Positions 45,181 through 54,152 are shown, counted from the stretch's first letter. The stretch: DNA of 64,000 nucleotides from Longitalea luteola (GCF_017356035.1 NZ_JAFIQX010000013.1:184463-248462), one strand, 5' to 3'. Numbers and translations: made by a program. Notes: generated from the sequence alone by a model not told the origin.

Positions 45181-46020
45181 TTACTTTTTCCGCAGATTTT
45201 TTCTATAGGCTGAAGGACTGATGCCCGTGTGCTTTTTAAAAATCCTGGTAAAATGACTTTGATCTGAAAAACCTGTCAAATAACCGATATCTGTAAGAGA
45301 GTATGACGGATTGCTCATTAATTCGATCGCCCGTTCTATACGTAATTTGCGGGTGTAATCGCCAAAGCTTAAGTTATCGAAGTGTTTCGAAAATTCCCTG
45401 GATAAATAGGAAGGATTAATATCGAGGTCTTTCGACAGTTCTTTTAACGTCACATTTGTGTCAATGTGATCCTGGATCATTTCTTTTAACTCCTGTACCC
45501 AGGAAGGCATCTCTTTTCCTTCGGCCTGTTTATTCCTGATAAACGTCTTAAATACGTTGAGCAGTGAGTTTTCAAATGGCTGTTGCGTATGTTTTTCTTT
45601 TTGCAGGTGTTTTGCCCAACTATATAAAGCATCGTATATCAACATGCCCTTTTCCAGCAGCTCGTGATCGTTTTTATAATTATAGGCCAGTCCTGCCGAA
45701 ATAGCCCATAGACCCGACGCCTGTATGGCAATCTCATGACGATCTGTATCTGCTCCCCGCACTATGGGCGCCATCGTTTTTACTGCAGGATCGGTGATAT
45801 TATATTTTTTGATCAGGTAATCAAAGGTGCATTCGTCGCCATAGTGAGTATGTTCCACATTGGGAATGTCAAAGGGAACAGCATTGAGTTCTTCTGCTTT
45901 GGGCAGCACTTCTTCAAACGGAACATAAATGATTTCCGCCTGTGGGTCAATGAAACGTTTAATCAACCACGGGCAGGCTATTCTGTCAATCTTTGGATGT
46001 TCCCTGGTAATCCACTTCAT
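45181..46020 (-). CDS. ChrB-domain/AraC fusion protein
   Basis: 279 residues. The N-terminal half (1-about 135) matches the ChrB C-terminal chromate-resistance domain: EHPKIDRIACPWLIKRFIDP, GADTDRHEIAIQASGLWAIS. In other bacteria this domain occurs in ChrB, a chromate-sensitive regulator. The C-terminal part (about 175-275) is a two-HTH AraC domain (LKELSKDLDINPSYLSREFS; IGYLTGFSDQSHFTRIFKKH). So it looks like a one-component chromate sensor and DNA-binding regulator in one chain, upstream of the same-strand outer-membrane-like and chrA genes, whose promoters it probably controls. Confidence 0.9.
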   Translation of the reverse strand: MKWITREHPKIDRIACPWLIKRFIDPQAEIIYVPFEEVLPKAEELNAVPFDIPNVEHTHYGDECTFDYLIKKYNITDPAVKTMAPIVRGADTDRHEIAIQASGLWAISAGLAYNYKNDHELLEKGMLIYDALYSWAKHLQKEKHTQQPFENSLLNVFKTFIRNKQAEGKEMPSWVQELKEMIQDHIDTNVTLKELSKDLDINPSYLSREFSKHFDNLSFGDYTRKLRIERAIELMSNPSYSLTDIGYLTGFSDQSHFTRIFKKHTGISPSAYRKNLRKK

Positions 46021-46316
46021 AAAAACCGTTTAAATTTTGTGCAGGACCGGCGGGTAGTTTGCGGAACTAATTTAAGACTAACCGATTCATTAAAGCGGCT
46101 TTTCCCGTAAAATTCTTTAGGTGAAAAGCTGCGGGCGCATGCTTTAATGTTATTCCAATAAATCAAGTATTGCATCATCCCGGCAAGCGTCGTCAACTCG
46201 ATACCCGTTTCAACATAGGTTAGCATGATCAGATAATGAATTCGACGGCGGTTTTTCAGTAACTTGTTATTGTATGAATCCCGAAAAGATATTAGTAATG
46301 ACAAAAAGTAAAAGTT

Positions 46317-47066
46317 ATGAAACTTCTGGAACAAAAGGTCGCCATCATCACGGGATCGGCTTCAGGCATTGGCAAGGCAACAGCGCTGCTGTTTGCGGAA
46401 AATGGGGCAAAAGTGGTGGTGTCTGACATCAACGAAAACCATGGGAATAAAGTTGTGGAAGAAATAAAGGCAATGCGAGGTGAGTCTGCATTTTTTAAAG
46501 CAGATAGCGCCAGCCCGGAAGAGAATGAAGCGCTCGTGCGCTTTGCACTGCAGCAATTCGGGAAATTGGATATTGCCGTAAACAATGCCGGCATCGGTGG
46601 CCCGTTGAGCCCTACCGGCGAATATCCGCTCGAAGGGTGGAAGAAAACGATTGACATTAATCTTTCCGGGGTTTTCTACGGACTTCGCTATCAAATCCCG
46701 GCCATGCTGGAAAGCGGGGGCAGCATAATTAATGTGGCATCCATACTTGGCCAGGCTGGTACTAAAATGTCGCCGGCTTATGTGGCCGCAAAACATGGAG
46801 TGGTAGGACTTACAAAAGCAGCTGCGCTTGAATATGCAGATAAGAATATCCGGATCAATTCCGTTGGCCCCGGCTATATCAAAACGCCGCTGATCATGAA
46901 CACACTGGACGAAACCGCCCGGAATGCTTTGGTGGAATTGCACCCGATCGGGCGCCTGGGTGAATCGGAGGAAATTGCCGAACTGATCCTTTGGCTTGCT
47001 TCCTCAAAGTCGTCATTTGTAACAGGCGCTTATTATCCTGCAGACGGCGGTTACCTGGCACAATAA
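46317..47066 (+). CDS. SDR family oxidoreductase (FabG-like)
   Basis: 249-residue classical short-chain dehydrogenase. Cofactor motif TGSASGIG (about residues 12-19), DINEN NAD-specificity segment, NNAG (about 89), catalytic Ser in INVASILG and the pair Tyr/Lys in YVAAKHG (about 159-163). NAD(P)-linked oxidoreductase of unknown substrate; not obviously the acyl-ACP enzyme since it stands outside a fatty-acid cluster. Divergent from the ChrB-AraC gene. The following 217 bp separate it from the Gfo/Idh gene. Confidence 0.9.
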   Translation: MKLLEQKVAIITGSASGIGKATALLFAENGAKVVVSDINENHGNKVVEEIKAMRGESAFFKADSASPEENEALVRFALQQFGKLDIAVNNAGIGGPLSPTGEYPLEGWKKTIDINLSGVFYGLRYQIPAMLESGGSIINVASILGQAGTKMSPAYVAAKHGVVGLTKAAALEYADKNIRINSVGPGYIKTPLIMNTLDETARNALVELHPIGRLGESEEIAELILWLASSKSSFVTGAYYPADGGYLAQ

Positions 47067-47147
47067 CATACTTGTTGCACACTGCATGTTTATGGACTTA
47101 GCGATTGAACTACGTTCAAGGGGATCTGGACGCTCACTGCAAAAAAA

Positions 47148-47163
47148 ATGCAAACGGTTGCGT
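47148..47163. promoter_or_regulatory. LacI-family (PurR-type) operator candidate
   Basis: ATGCAAACGGTTGCGT fits ANGCAANCGNTTNCNT, with the central CG typical of LacI/GalR-family sites, 121 bp upstream of the Gfo/Idh ATG. A separate inverted repeat TTGAAC-TAC-GTTCAA lies at 47105-47119. No LacI-family gene is in the window. Confidence 0.45.
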
Positions 47164-47283
47164 GGAAAAACTGTGCTATTGCAACAATTTTAATTAATAT
47201 GCATTTCCCATAAAAAACATTTTACAGAAAATCTTAACATGTCCAGTTCCGCTGGCCCAATAAAACAATTAAAAATAATTCAG

Positions 47284-48651
47284 ATGAAAAAAGGATATAA
47301 CCGTCGCGGGTTTTTAAGGAACCTGACACTGGCAACCGGTGGAGTGGTGGCCGGCGGTGCTTTAACGGAGGTATCAGCTGCGCATACAGAGAAGATGAGA
47401 AGAGGGTTAGAAGGGGAGAAGCGCTATACTGCCAATGATAATATAAACGTTGCATTGATTGGCGCCGGCGGCATGGGTACGGCAGACCTTAGCACAGCGC
47501 TGAAGGTGCCGGGCGTGAAAGTGGTAGCCGTTTGCGATCTGTACGATGGCCGGTTGGAAGATGCCAAAAGGAAATGGGGCAAAGACCTCTTCACGACAAG
47601 GCATTATAAAGATGTTCTTGATAGAAAAGATGTAGATGCCGTCATTATTGGAACGCCTGATCACTGGCATAAGCAAATTTCCATTGACGCCATGGCGGCA
47701 GGCAAACACGTGTATTGTGAAAAACCCATGGTACATGGCGTTGACGAAGGGCCGGCGGTGATCGCTGCCCAAAGGAAATATAACAAAGTGTTCATGGTGG
47801 GTAGTCAGGGTTTGTCGTCGCTGGGGAATGAAAAAGCGCGTGAGCTGTTGAAAGACGGCGCCATTGGTAAATTGAATTATGCAGAAGGTTTTTGGGCGCG
47901 TCGCGCCCCTGTTGAGGTTTGGCAATATCCGGTTCCCGAAGATGCAACAGAAAAAACAGTTGACTGGGACACCTTTGTAAGTAATACGAATAAACGCAGT
48001 TTCGATAAGATGCGTTTCTTCCGCTGGCGGAATTATCGCGATTACGGTACCGGTATGGCTGGTGATCTGTTCGTGCATCTGTTCTCCAGTCTGCATTTCA
48101 TTACCGGATCGGAAGGGCCTAACCAGGTATATGCAACCGGCGGCTTAAGATTCTGGAACGATGGCCGCGAAGTGCCTGATGTACTGCTTGGTACTTTCGA
48201 TTATAATGAAAGAGCTAATTCACCTGCTTTTAACCTTTCACTGCGTTGTAATTTTGTTGATGGTACCAGCGGTACTACGTATCTGCGTTTGATCGGTAGT
48301 GAAGGCGCTATGGATGTCGAGTGGGACAAGATCACTTTAAGAAGAAATAAAAGCTTTGATTCGAATGATCCTTTTATGATAGCGCAAATGGCGAAAGCAG
48401 GAAAGGGTCAGGATACCAGGAAGAAAATGCTGGCGCCGGAGAACCTTGTTTACCACGCTGAAGAAGGATATAAGGGAGCTCATTACGATCACTTCAATAA
48501 TTTCTTTACCGCTATTCGTAACAACGGTACCGTGGTTGAAGATGCTGTGTTTGGTTATCGTGCTGCTGCACCTGCATTGCTCTGTAACGACAGTTACTAT
48601 AATCACAAACCAATTAAATGGGATCCTGTTAACATGAAAATAACAGGATAG
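47284..48651 (+). CDS. Tat-exported Gfo/Idh/MocA family oxidoreductase
   Basis: 455-residue sugar-type dehydrogenase. The twin-arginine leader (NRRGFLRNLTLATGG) marks it for folded export to the periplasm. The Rossmann core follows (NVALIGAGGMGTADLSTAL, then VVAVCDLYDGR) and the conserved EKPM (YCEKPMVHG) with Lys expected to be catalytic, and His in the DHWHKQ motif. Periplasmic members are NAD(P)-linked and handle keto-sugars or inositols; some convert 3-keto-glycosides. Start at 47284 gives the Tat motif; the longer frame is unlikely. The DUF1080 gene follows in 36 bp. Confidence 0.92.
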   Translation: MKKGYNRRGFLRNLTLATGGVVAGGALTEVSAAHTEKMRRGLEGEKRYTANDNINVALIGAGGMGTADLSTALKVPGVKVVAVCDLYDGRLEDAKRKWGKDLFTTRHYKDVLDRKDVDAVIIGTPDHWHKQISIDAMAAGKHVYCEKPMVHGVDEGPAVIAAQRKYNKVFMVGSQGLSSLGNEKARELLKDGAIGKLNYAEGFWARRAPVEVWQYPVPEDATEKTVDWDTFVSNTNKRSFDKMRFFRWRNYRDYGTGMAGDLFVHLFSSLHFITGSEGPNQVYATGGLRFWNDGREVPDVLLGTFDYNERANSPAFNLSLRCNFVDGTSGTTYLRLIGSEGAMDVEWDKITLRRNKSFDSNDPFMIAQMAKAGKGQDTRKKMLAPENLVYHAEEGYKGAHYDHFNNFFTAIRNNGTVVEDAVFGYRAAAPALLCNDSYYNHKPIKWDPVNMKITG

Positions 48652-48687
48652 TAATAATTGTATTATAAAAACAGAAACATTGAGATC

Positions 48688-49656
48688 ATGCACATAAAAA
48701 AGAAGATAGCGGTTGTTTGTATCGGATTATTAGGGCTGGCGCCACAGTTCAGTGATGCGCAGGTAGCTGCCGTTAACGCGAAAACAGTTACCGGTGGCGA
48801 ACTGGTAGGAAGATGGGACTTGACTGTAATCGAAGATGGAAAAGAAAGAGCCAGCTGGCTGGAAATTGAAGTAAGCGGGTATAAAACCCTGGTAGGTCGC
48901 TTTGTTGCGTCGGGTGGAAGTGCAAGACCCGTTTCGAAGATCGTTCTTGAACAAAACAAATTCACATTTACCATTCCACCACAATGGGAAAGAGAAGAAA
49001 AAGATATGGTGTTTGAAGGTGAGCCAACGGCTGAAGGCATAAAAGGAGTTATTCATTCCAGTAGCGGAAAGGAGTATCCATTCACAGGCGTAAGAGCCCC
49101 CTTGCTCACAGAAAAAAAGAAAGTAGTTTGGAAAAAGCCAGTTCAGCTGTTCAATGGTAAAGACCTTACCGGTTGGGAAGTGGATGGAAAAAAGAACCAG
49201 TGGATAGTACAGAACGGAGAATTGATCAGCCCCGAGTCGGGCAGTAATATTATTACAAAAGAAAAGTTTCGCGATTTCAAACTGCATATCGAATTCAAAC
49301 TTAAGCCGAAAAGCAACAGCGGCGTGTATTTGAGAGGCAGGTATGAAACACAGGTTATCGACAACCCGGCTGATGCCCATCCCAACAGCCACTTGTTTGG
49401 TGGTATTTATGGTTTCCTGGTGCCCAGTGAGAATGCAGCATTGGGGCCCGATAAATGGCAAAGTTTCGACATTACCCTTATAGGCAGAATGGTTACAGTT
49501 GTTGCCAACGGAAAGACCATCATTTGTAATCAGGAGATACCAGGTATAACCGGAGGGGCATTGGATAGTAAAGAGGGAGAACCCGGACCGATTTACCTGC
49601 AAGGCGACCATGGTCCCGTCTCGTATAGAAATATTGTGCTAACGCCGGCTGAATAA
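48688..49656 (+). CDS. DUF1080 protein (3-keto-disaccharide hydrolase type)
   Basis: 322-residue secreted protein. Signal peptide MHIKKKIAVVCIGLLGLAPQFSDAQ. N-terminal part (about 30-140; LVGRWDLTVIEDGKERASWL) is a lipocalin-like or beta domain, then the concanavalin-like DUF1080 domain (about 150-320; VQLFNGKDLTGWEVDGKKNQ, SGVYLRGRYETQVID, and GPIYLQGDHGPVSYRNIVLT). DUF1080 domains of this type have been linked to 3-keto-glycoside cleavage. Paired with the Gfo/Idh gene, it suggests conversion of exported keto-glycosides. Followed by a strong terminator. Confidence 0.85.
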   Translation: MHIKKKIAVVCIGLLGLAPQFSDAQVAAVNAKTVTGGELVGRWDLTVIEDGKERASWLEIEVSGYKTLVGRFVASGGSARPVSKIVLEQNKFTFTIPPQWEREEKDMVFEGEPTAEGIKGVIHSSSGKEYPFTGVRAPLLTEKKKVVWKKPVQLFNGKDLTGWEVDGKKNQWIVQNGELISPESGSNIITKEKFRDFKLHIEFKLKPKSNSGVYLRGRYETQVIDNPADAHPNSHLFGGIYGFLVPSENAALGPDKWQSFDITLIGRMVTVVANGKTIICNQEIPGITGGALDSKEGEPGPIYLQGDHGPVSYRNIVLTPAE

Positions 49657-49734
49657 AGAATGTAGGTAATACGGTAAAGCTTCGCTTCACATTGAAGATG
49701 ATATGAAACCATACATGTAATTGCAGATCAATTA

Positions 49735-50001
49735 CTACAACAAAACAGGACAAAGCGAGTAATTCGACTTTGTCCTGTTTTTTTGTGCCTCCTCAACTGC
49801 ACGTTGGTCAAAAGCGTCAACCACAGCGGTTTCTACCTGACCACCTGCTGCGCTGATATCAGCAGCCACAGCATCGAGCCTGGCCTGCGTTCGGCCTGCG
49901 ATAAACACATTTGCGCCTTCCCTGGCAAACACCCGTGCAACAGCCCCGCCGATAGCGCCGCTGCCACCGTAGATGACGGCATTTTTGTTACTAAGCAACA
50001 T
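49735..50001 (-). pseudogene. N-terminal fragment of an SDR gene ending at a terminator
   Basis: The start is a normal short-chain dehydrogenase: Rossmann motif YGGSGAIGGAVARVFAREG, AGRTQARLDAVA, VVDAFDQRAVEEA, about 72 residues. It then runs into the terminator of the convergent operon and stops at 88 residues, so the catalytic Ser-Tyr-Lys half is missing. The right breakpoint lies at about 49785. Likely a deletion relic rather than a functional small protein. Confidence 0.75.
49742..49784 (+). terminator. Strong terminator after the Gfo/Idh-DUF1080 operon
   Basis: Perfect 14-bp stem AAAACAGGACAAAG/CTTTGTCCTGTTTT (49742-49755, 49768-49781) with a 12-nt loop and a T-run. Confidence 0.88.
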
Positions 50002-50148
50002 ATATGGATAGATTTTTTGTGTTGAAAAACGCTCTTACAAATCTACCATCCAAATGTTTATTTACCGAGGTGTAAATGGACAGCGTAACGGGGGAATATA
50101 GACAATTGAATCGTTTTCATTTCGCAGCTGTTTGTACTAATGAACGTC

Positions 50149-50817
50149 TCACAGCACCCGCCTGAGAAAAAGGCCATAGTTTGGATACAGGCGTGCCTCT
50201 TTTCCATATTCGTCCAGATTGACGGCCACGCCAAAGCCAAACCCTTTGTGCTCTGCCCCAACCCGGAGGTATTGATAGCTGCGATTGTGCTCAGGGAAGG
50301 TCCATGTAGTCATCACCTGTAGCCTGCCATAAAATTGCAGGTGTTTACTACCACTGCTTCGCTGCTCCCAAAAACCCATCAGTTCAAAAGAAGGCTGCTT
50401 CCAAACGTCGGCCCTTGGGAAAATGAGCACTGTCGTATTAGGCCTTTGCACCAGGAACTGTAAGGAAACAGAAGGGCGTATTCGGTTTTTTGGCGAAAAC
50501 AGGGTGCCGAAACCAGCTGATAAGGCGCGGTTAATGGAAATGGTTATATACGACTGGCTCATGATCTCATTGCCCCGTTCTTCATCAAAGGGAATCAGTA
50601 TAGACGAAGTATGGAAAAAGCCAAAGGAAGAAGTCCCGGACAGCTTCATGCCCACTGAATGCTGGTAATAATAATTTTTATGGCCCGCCATAAATTCCAC
50701 AGGCATTCTTTGACCGTGCACACCGGCGGGGCAAAGAACCAGCAAAAAGAACAAGGCGGCCAGGGCGTGGCATCCGGGCCTTGTAAGGCCCGGCCGCCAG
50801 AGCATAATCTGCTGCAT
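50149..50817 (-). CDS. Hypothetical secreted barrel-like protein
   Basis: 222-residue protein of unknown family. N-terminal signal (GLTRPGCHALAALFFLLVLC, cleavage after GVHG). The mature part alternates hydrophobic and polar residues with many Tyr/Phe (YYYQHSVGMKLSGTSSFGFF, SYITISINRALSAGFGTLFS, YQYLRVGAEHKGFGFGVAVN) and ends FLRRVL, fitting a small outer-membrane beta-barrel. 45 bp separate its 5' end from the stop of the DoxX gene, on the same strand. Confidence 0.7.
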   Translation of the reverse strand: MQQIMLWRPGLTRPGCHALAALFFLLVLCPAGVHGQRMPVEFMAGHKNYYYQHSVGMKLSGTSSFGFFHTSSILIPFDEERGNEIMSQSYITISINRALSAGFGTLFSPKNRIRPSVSLQFLVQRPNTTVLIFPRADVWKQPSFELMGFWEQRSSGSKHLQFYGRLQVMTTWTFPEHNRSYQYLRVGAEHKGFGFGVAVNLDEYGKEARLYPNYGLFLRRVL

Positions 50818-50862
50818 AATACAATTGAGACTGGGTGAATGAATCAGGTTTAAGAGTAGATG

Positions 50863-51294
50863 CTACCGTGCTGATGACTGCTTATTGCGAGAGCGTAGCA
50901 TAAGGTTATCAACAGAGTAAAGCCCCGGGCCGGCGATGGCAAAGTAGATGGACAAGACTAGGTAAAGCAATGCAGGCTGTTTTACCGGATATGGATCTTT
51001 TGCATGTACGAGAAATGCAGCTACCAGGAAGGCAATGATGATGGGTACTGCATTGAGGCGGGTAAAAAAACCAATGGCGACCGATGCGCTGCATACGAGC
51101 TGCGCAAGAATTACCAGTGTAAGGGAAGTTGTTGATCCGATACCCAGCGGGTCGGCAAAAGTTGCAGCATAACTTGAAAAATGCGTTAACATGTCCCATC
51201 CATTTGGTATCAGCAGCACACCGAACATCATCCTTAAAAAAGTATGTGCCCACTCCTTGATTTTTTCGTCTGTAGACAATAATATCCGTTTCAT
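50863..51294 (-). CDS. DoxX family membrane protein
   Basis: 143-residue four-TM DoxX protein: helix 1 THTFLRMMFGVLLIPNGWD-like pattern, then VILAQLVCSASVAIGFFTRL and the AKDPYPVKQPALLYLVLSIY terminal helices. Function in this genome unknown; DoxX genes often sit near redox-active genes. Upstream -7 box at 51314-51321, giving a short leader. Divided from the AraC gene by 111 bp on the same strand. Confidence 0.85.
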   Translation of the reverse strand: MKRILLSTDEKIKEWAHTFLRMMFGVLLIPNGWDMLTHFSSYAATFADPLGIGSTTSLTLVILAQLVCSASVAIGFFTRLNAVPIIIAFLVAAFLVHAKDPYPVKQPALLYLVLSIYFAIAGPGLYSVDNLMLRSRNKQSSAR

Positions 51295-51313
51295 TTTGAT
51301 CTTTTTTTCGAGT

Positions 51314-51342
51314 CAAAATTACCGGGGGAAAAGAGCAGCAAA
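51314..51342 (-). promoter_or_regulatory. Promoter candidate for the DoxX gene at 50863
   Basis: Minus strand: TTTG (51342-51339), 17 nt, TAATTTTG (51321-51314). The -7 box is exact, the spacing 2 nt short of consensus. The leader would be about 13 nt. Confidence 0.45.
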
Positions 51343-51405
51343 AATGTACAGAAGGCGGTAAGATTGGTAGATTTTTCGGTTGCTGCAGTCCTTCGGCGAA
51401 GTTAA

Positions 51406-52287
51406 TTATTTTAAGGCCGGTTGATTTTTACGCGTTTTGAAAACGCTTGGAGAGATGCTTTCCTGCTTTTTGAATGCTTTAAGAAAGTGGGAGGAGTCTG
51501 CATAACCAAGTTTGTGTGCTACTTCTTTGATAGACAGCCCAGCATGGCTCAAGAGGTATTTGGCCTCCTGCATCAGGTGAATATCTATCCATTTTTTAGC
51601 GGTAAGGCCTGTGGTTTCGAGCAATACCTCACTGAGGTATTTGGGAGTAATATGGAGGCTGGCAGCGTAAAAAGACACGTCTTTATGCCTGGCAAAGTTT
51701 TTAGCAACCAGGGACCTGAATTGAGCCATGATGCGCTCTTTTGGAGAGAGTTCTTGCTTGCCGGCCGAATACACTTGCCAGTACTTTTTTTGCAACACCT
51801 GCAGGATGGCAAAGAGAATACCGCCAATGGCCTCGGGTCTGTGCTTCAATACATCAAGAGTATGGAACAACTGTTCTATCTCCTGCAAGTCCGCGCCTTC
51901 AAATTGTAATAAGTTATGAGCATCAGGGCAAAAGAATTCCAAAGAAAAGAAGAATGTACTGCTGAAGTTATTGAGAAATACCTCGTCGTAAAAGAAAAAG
52001 GTTTGCATCGGCGGCAAGGTGTTGCCAAGCCACTGACAGGTAATGCCTGGTCCAATGGTGATCACGCTTCCCTTGTTGAGCCTGTACTGTTTTGTGCCTA
52101 TGCTGATGGCTGCATCGCCATGCATGAGCCCGATAGTATAGAAATAGTTATTAAATGGAGCGGTGTATTGGGTTTGTGAAAAATGCTTCTCCGTTGCCAA
52201 AAAATAGGGCAAGCTGTTAAGCTCTCCTGATTGAAGTTTAAGGTGTTTAAGCAAATCGAATTTAATAATCTCGTTTGTCTGTTTCAT
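51406..52287 (-). CDS. AraC family transcriptional regulator
   Basis: 293 residues. N-terminal cupin-like sensing part (about 20-130; YTIGLMHGDAAISIGTKQYR) and C-terminal AraC double HTH (about 195-290; SFYAASLHITPKYLSEVLLE, VAHKLGYADSSHFLKAFKKQ). Its neighbour is the DoxX gene on the same strand, with the usual arrangement for a regulator near its target. Upstream 292 bp contain nothing else I can name. Confidence 0.9.
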   Translation of the reverse strand: MKQTNEIIKFDLLKHLKLQSGELNSLPYFLATEKHFSQTQYTAPFNNYFYTIGLMHGDAAISIGTKQYRLNKGSVITIGPGITCQWLGNTLPPMQTFFFYDEVFLNNFSSTFFFSLEFFCPDAHNLLQFEGADLQEIEQLFHTLDVLKHRPEAIGGILFAILQVLQKKYWQVYSAGKQELSPKERIMAQFRSLVAKNFARHKDVSFYAASLHITPKYLSEVLLETTGLTAKKWIDIHLMQEAKYLLSHAGLSIKEVAHKLGYADSSHFLKAFKKQESISPSVFKTRKNQPALK

Positions 52288-52579
52288 TTCGCGTTTTGCT
52301 GGCGTAAAAGAAGTGAAGCAATATACGAAAAGTTCACACTGAAAAAAGGTTCACTGATGCACTTAATTTAATTCGTATAGCTTGAGGCTAAATTGAAATG
52401 CTAAAAAAATAGATTATTGAATGGCTTTTAGGTTATAACTCTTTACTTCATCCGATGATAAATATTATATTCAACCGGCTGATTATGGACGTCATGCCAA
52501 AAGCGTGTTCGTCAACTATTTCGGGAGCGGGGAACAAAGGGAAAATCTGAAAGCCACGTCCCATCCATGATAGTCTCAA

Positions 52580-54040
52580 TTATTTTCTCAAAGTGCTCCT
52601 TTTAAGAGCATCGACTGCAAAATCAATTTCCTGTTCATTTAAAGACGCGAATCCAAAACGAACCGCGTCGTAGCTTAAATCCTGTCCCTTGGGATAAGTT
52701 CTGCCTGAAAATTGCAATCCTAAAGCAGCTGACTTATTGATTACATTGGCAAGTTGATAGTTTTCATTGAACTTTAGCCAGAGCGCCATTCCACCTTGCG
52801 GTTTTATGAATTCCACAACATGGTTTAGTTCAGCACTTATGAGATCTGCGGCATAATTGCATCTGTGGCCATATAGCTTGTTCGCTTTAGTAATAAACCT
52901 TGAAAACTCCCCACTTTGTATTAGCATCGCAATGATTTCTTCCATCAGTACATCACTCCTTAAATCGATCAAGGTTTTTAACTTGATGGCACTATGTAAA
53001 AAATCAGGAGTTGATATCATATAGCCGAGCCTGAAATTTGACCCCAGCACTTTGGTTAACGATCCTATATAAATTATTCGGCCATGGTGCGCGCCGCTTG
53101 CCAGCGGCACATAGGGACTATATTGATATTGAAAATCATAATCATAATCGTCCTCGATAACGCTCAGCTTATGCCTTTTAATGAGTTCCAATAGTTTAGC
53201 ACGTCGTGCCGAACTCAGCGTCACAGTTGTTGGGTGATGATGGTGAGGTATGATATAGAGGAGTTTTATATGATTGTTGACTAAAACGTCTTCTATTGCA
53301 TCAACATCAGCGCCATCATTATCTACCGGAACAGTAATAAGTTGCGCCCCTAATTGCCTAAAAATGGCGTTTGCTAAAAAATAACTTGGTGCCGTAACCA
53401 AAACCTTATCGCCCGGTTTTATTATCAGCGAGCTCGCGATATAAATTGCCATTTGTGCACCCCGGGTAACCATCAGGTTTTCATCTTCAATATTTAGACC
53501 CCGGGTTTCATTTAGAAATGAGGTCAAAACCTTTTTAAAAAATTGACTTCCATCGAGATTCCAGCTTCTTGAAGCTTTTTTTAAGGTCTGCTGGCTAAGA
53601 AGCCGCTTGTATTCATTGAATGGAAATATGTTCACATCGGGGAAGCCATCATTTATTGTAACCTTGCAATTAGAGCTAGCTTTGGTCAGTAAGGGAACAT
53701 GCTCCAATTTATCGAATAAAATTTGAGACTTGGCAGTGTAACTTGATCGAACCTTATTCCCATACGTACGCGGTTTTAAGATGGGCAAAGATTCTGATAC
53801 CCGGTATCCCTTTCTTTCTTGACTTATTATCCAATCTTCTGCAATCAGATCGTTATAAGCAGCCATTATTGTCTTGCGGTGAACTCCAAGTACTGTAGCG
53901 AGTACGCGCGCACTCGGTAATTCCATCCCAGGCGAAAGCATACCTTTTTGAATTAAAAGCACTAACTCCGAGGCAATTTGCTTGAATACGGCTTCGGTAC
54001 TGCTTCTATCGATCTTTATCAGCGTTTTAAAGGGGAGCAT
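52580..54040 (-). CDS. MocR/PdxR-type PLP-dependent transcriptional regulator
   Basis: 486 residues: N-terminal winged-helix GntR domain (about 5-75; VFKQIASELVLLIQKGMLSP, ATVLGVHRKTIMAAYNDLIA) fused to a fold-type-I aminotransferase domain (about 110-486). PLP-lysine segment is YIGSLTKVLGSNFRLGYM. MocR proteins use PLP to sense amino or vitamin-B6 compounds. The start codon at 54040 gives the standard beginning (MLPFKTLIKIDRSS). Divergent from the azoreductase gene across 214 bp, suggesting that gene is its target. Confidence 0.92.
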   Translation of the reverse strand: MLPFKTLIKIDRSSTEAVFKQIASELVLLIQKGMLSPGMELPSARVLATVLGVHRKTIMAAYNDLIAEDWIISQERKGYRVSESLPILKPRTYGNKVRSSYTAKSQILFDKLEHVPLLTKASSNCKVTINDGFPDVNIFPFNEYKRLLSQQTLKKASRSWNLDGSQFFKKVLTSFLNETRGLNIEDENLMVTRGAQMAIYIASSLIIKPGDKVLVTAPSYFLANAIFRQLGAQLITVPVDNDGADVDAIEDVLVNNHIKLLYIIPHHHHPTTVTLSSARRAKLLELIKRHKLSVIEDDYDYDFQYQYSPYVPLASGAHHGRIIYIGSLTKVLGSNFRLGYMISTPDFLHSAIKLKTLIDLRSDVLMEEIIAMLIQSGEFSRFITKANKLYGHRCNYAADLISAELNHVVEFIKPQGGMALWLKFNENYQLANVINKSAALGLQFSGRTYPKGQDLSYDAVRFGFASLNEQEIDFAVDALKRSTLRK

Positions 54041-54152
54041 AAATAAATAAGAAAAAGTTTTACCTAAAAGCAGCAAATCGCATGCTGGTCACTCCGAATA
54101 TAAAAAACTGGTACCCTAAGCGGTCAACGGGCCCATTTAAGTTTGCTGTATA

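Noticed and set aside
46017..46334. 105-residue minus-strand frame upstream of the ChrB-AraC gene
   Set aside because: No domain, and it overlaps both neighbouring gene starts; the region is better read as promoter DNA.
48730..49611. Long minus-strand frame of 293 residues
   Set aside because: Antisense to the DUF1080 gene, which has clear domains and a signal peptide.
49735..50001. Truncated SDR as a functional small protein
   Set aside because: It lacks the Ser-Tyr-Lys catalytic part and ends in terminator sequence, so it is listed as a pseudogene.
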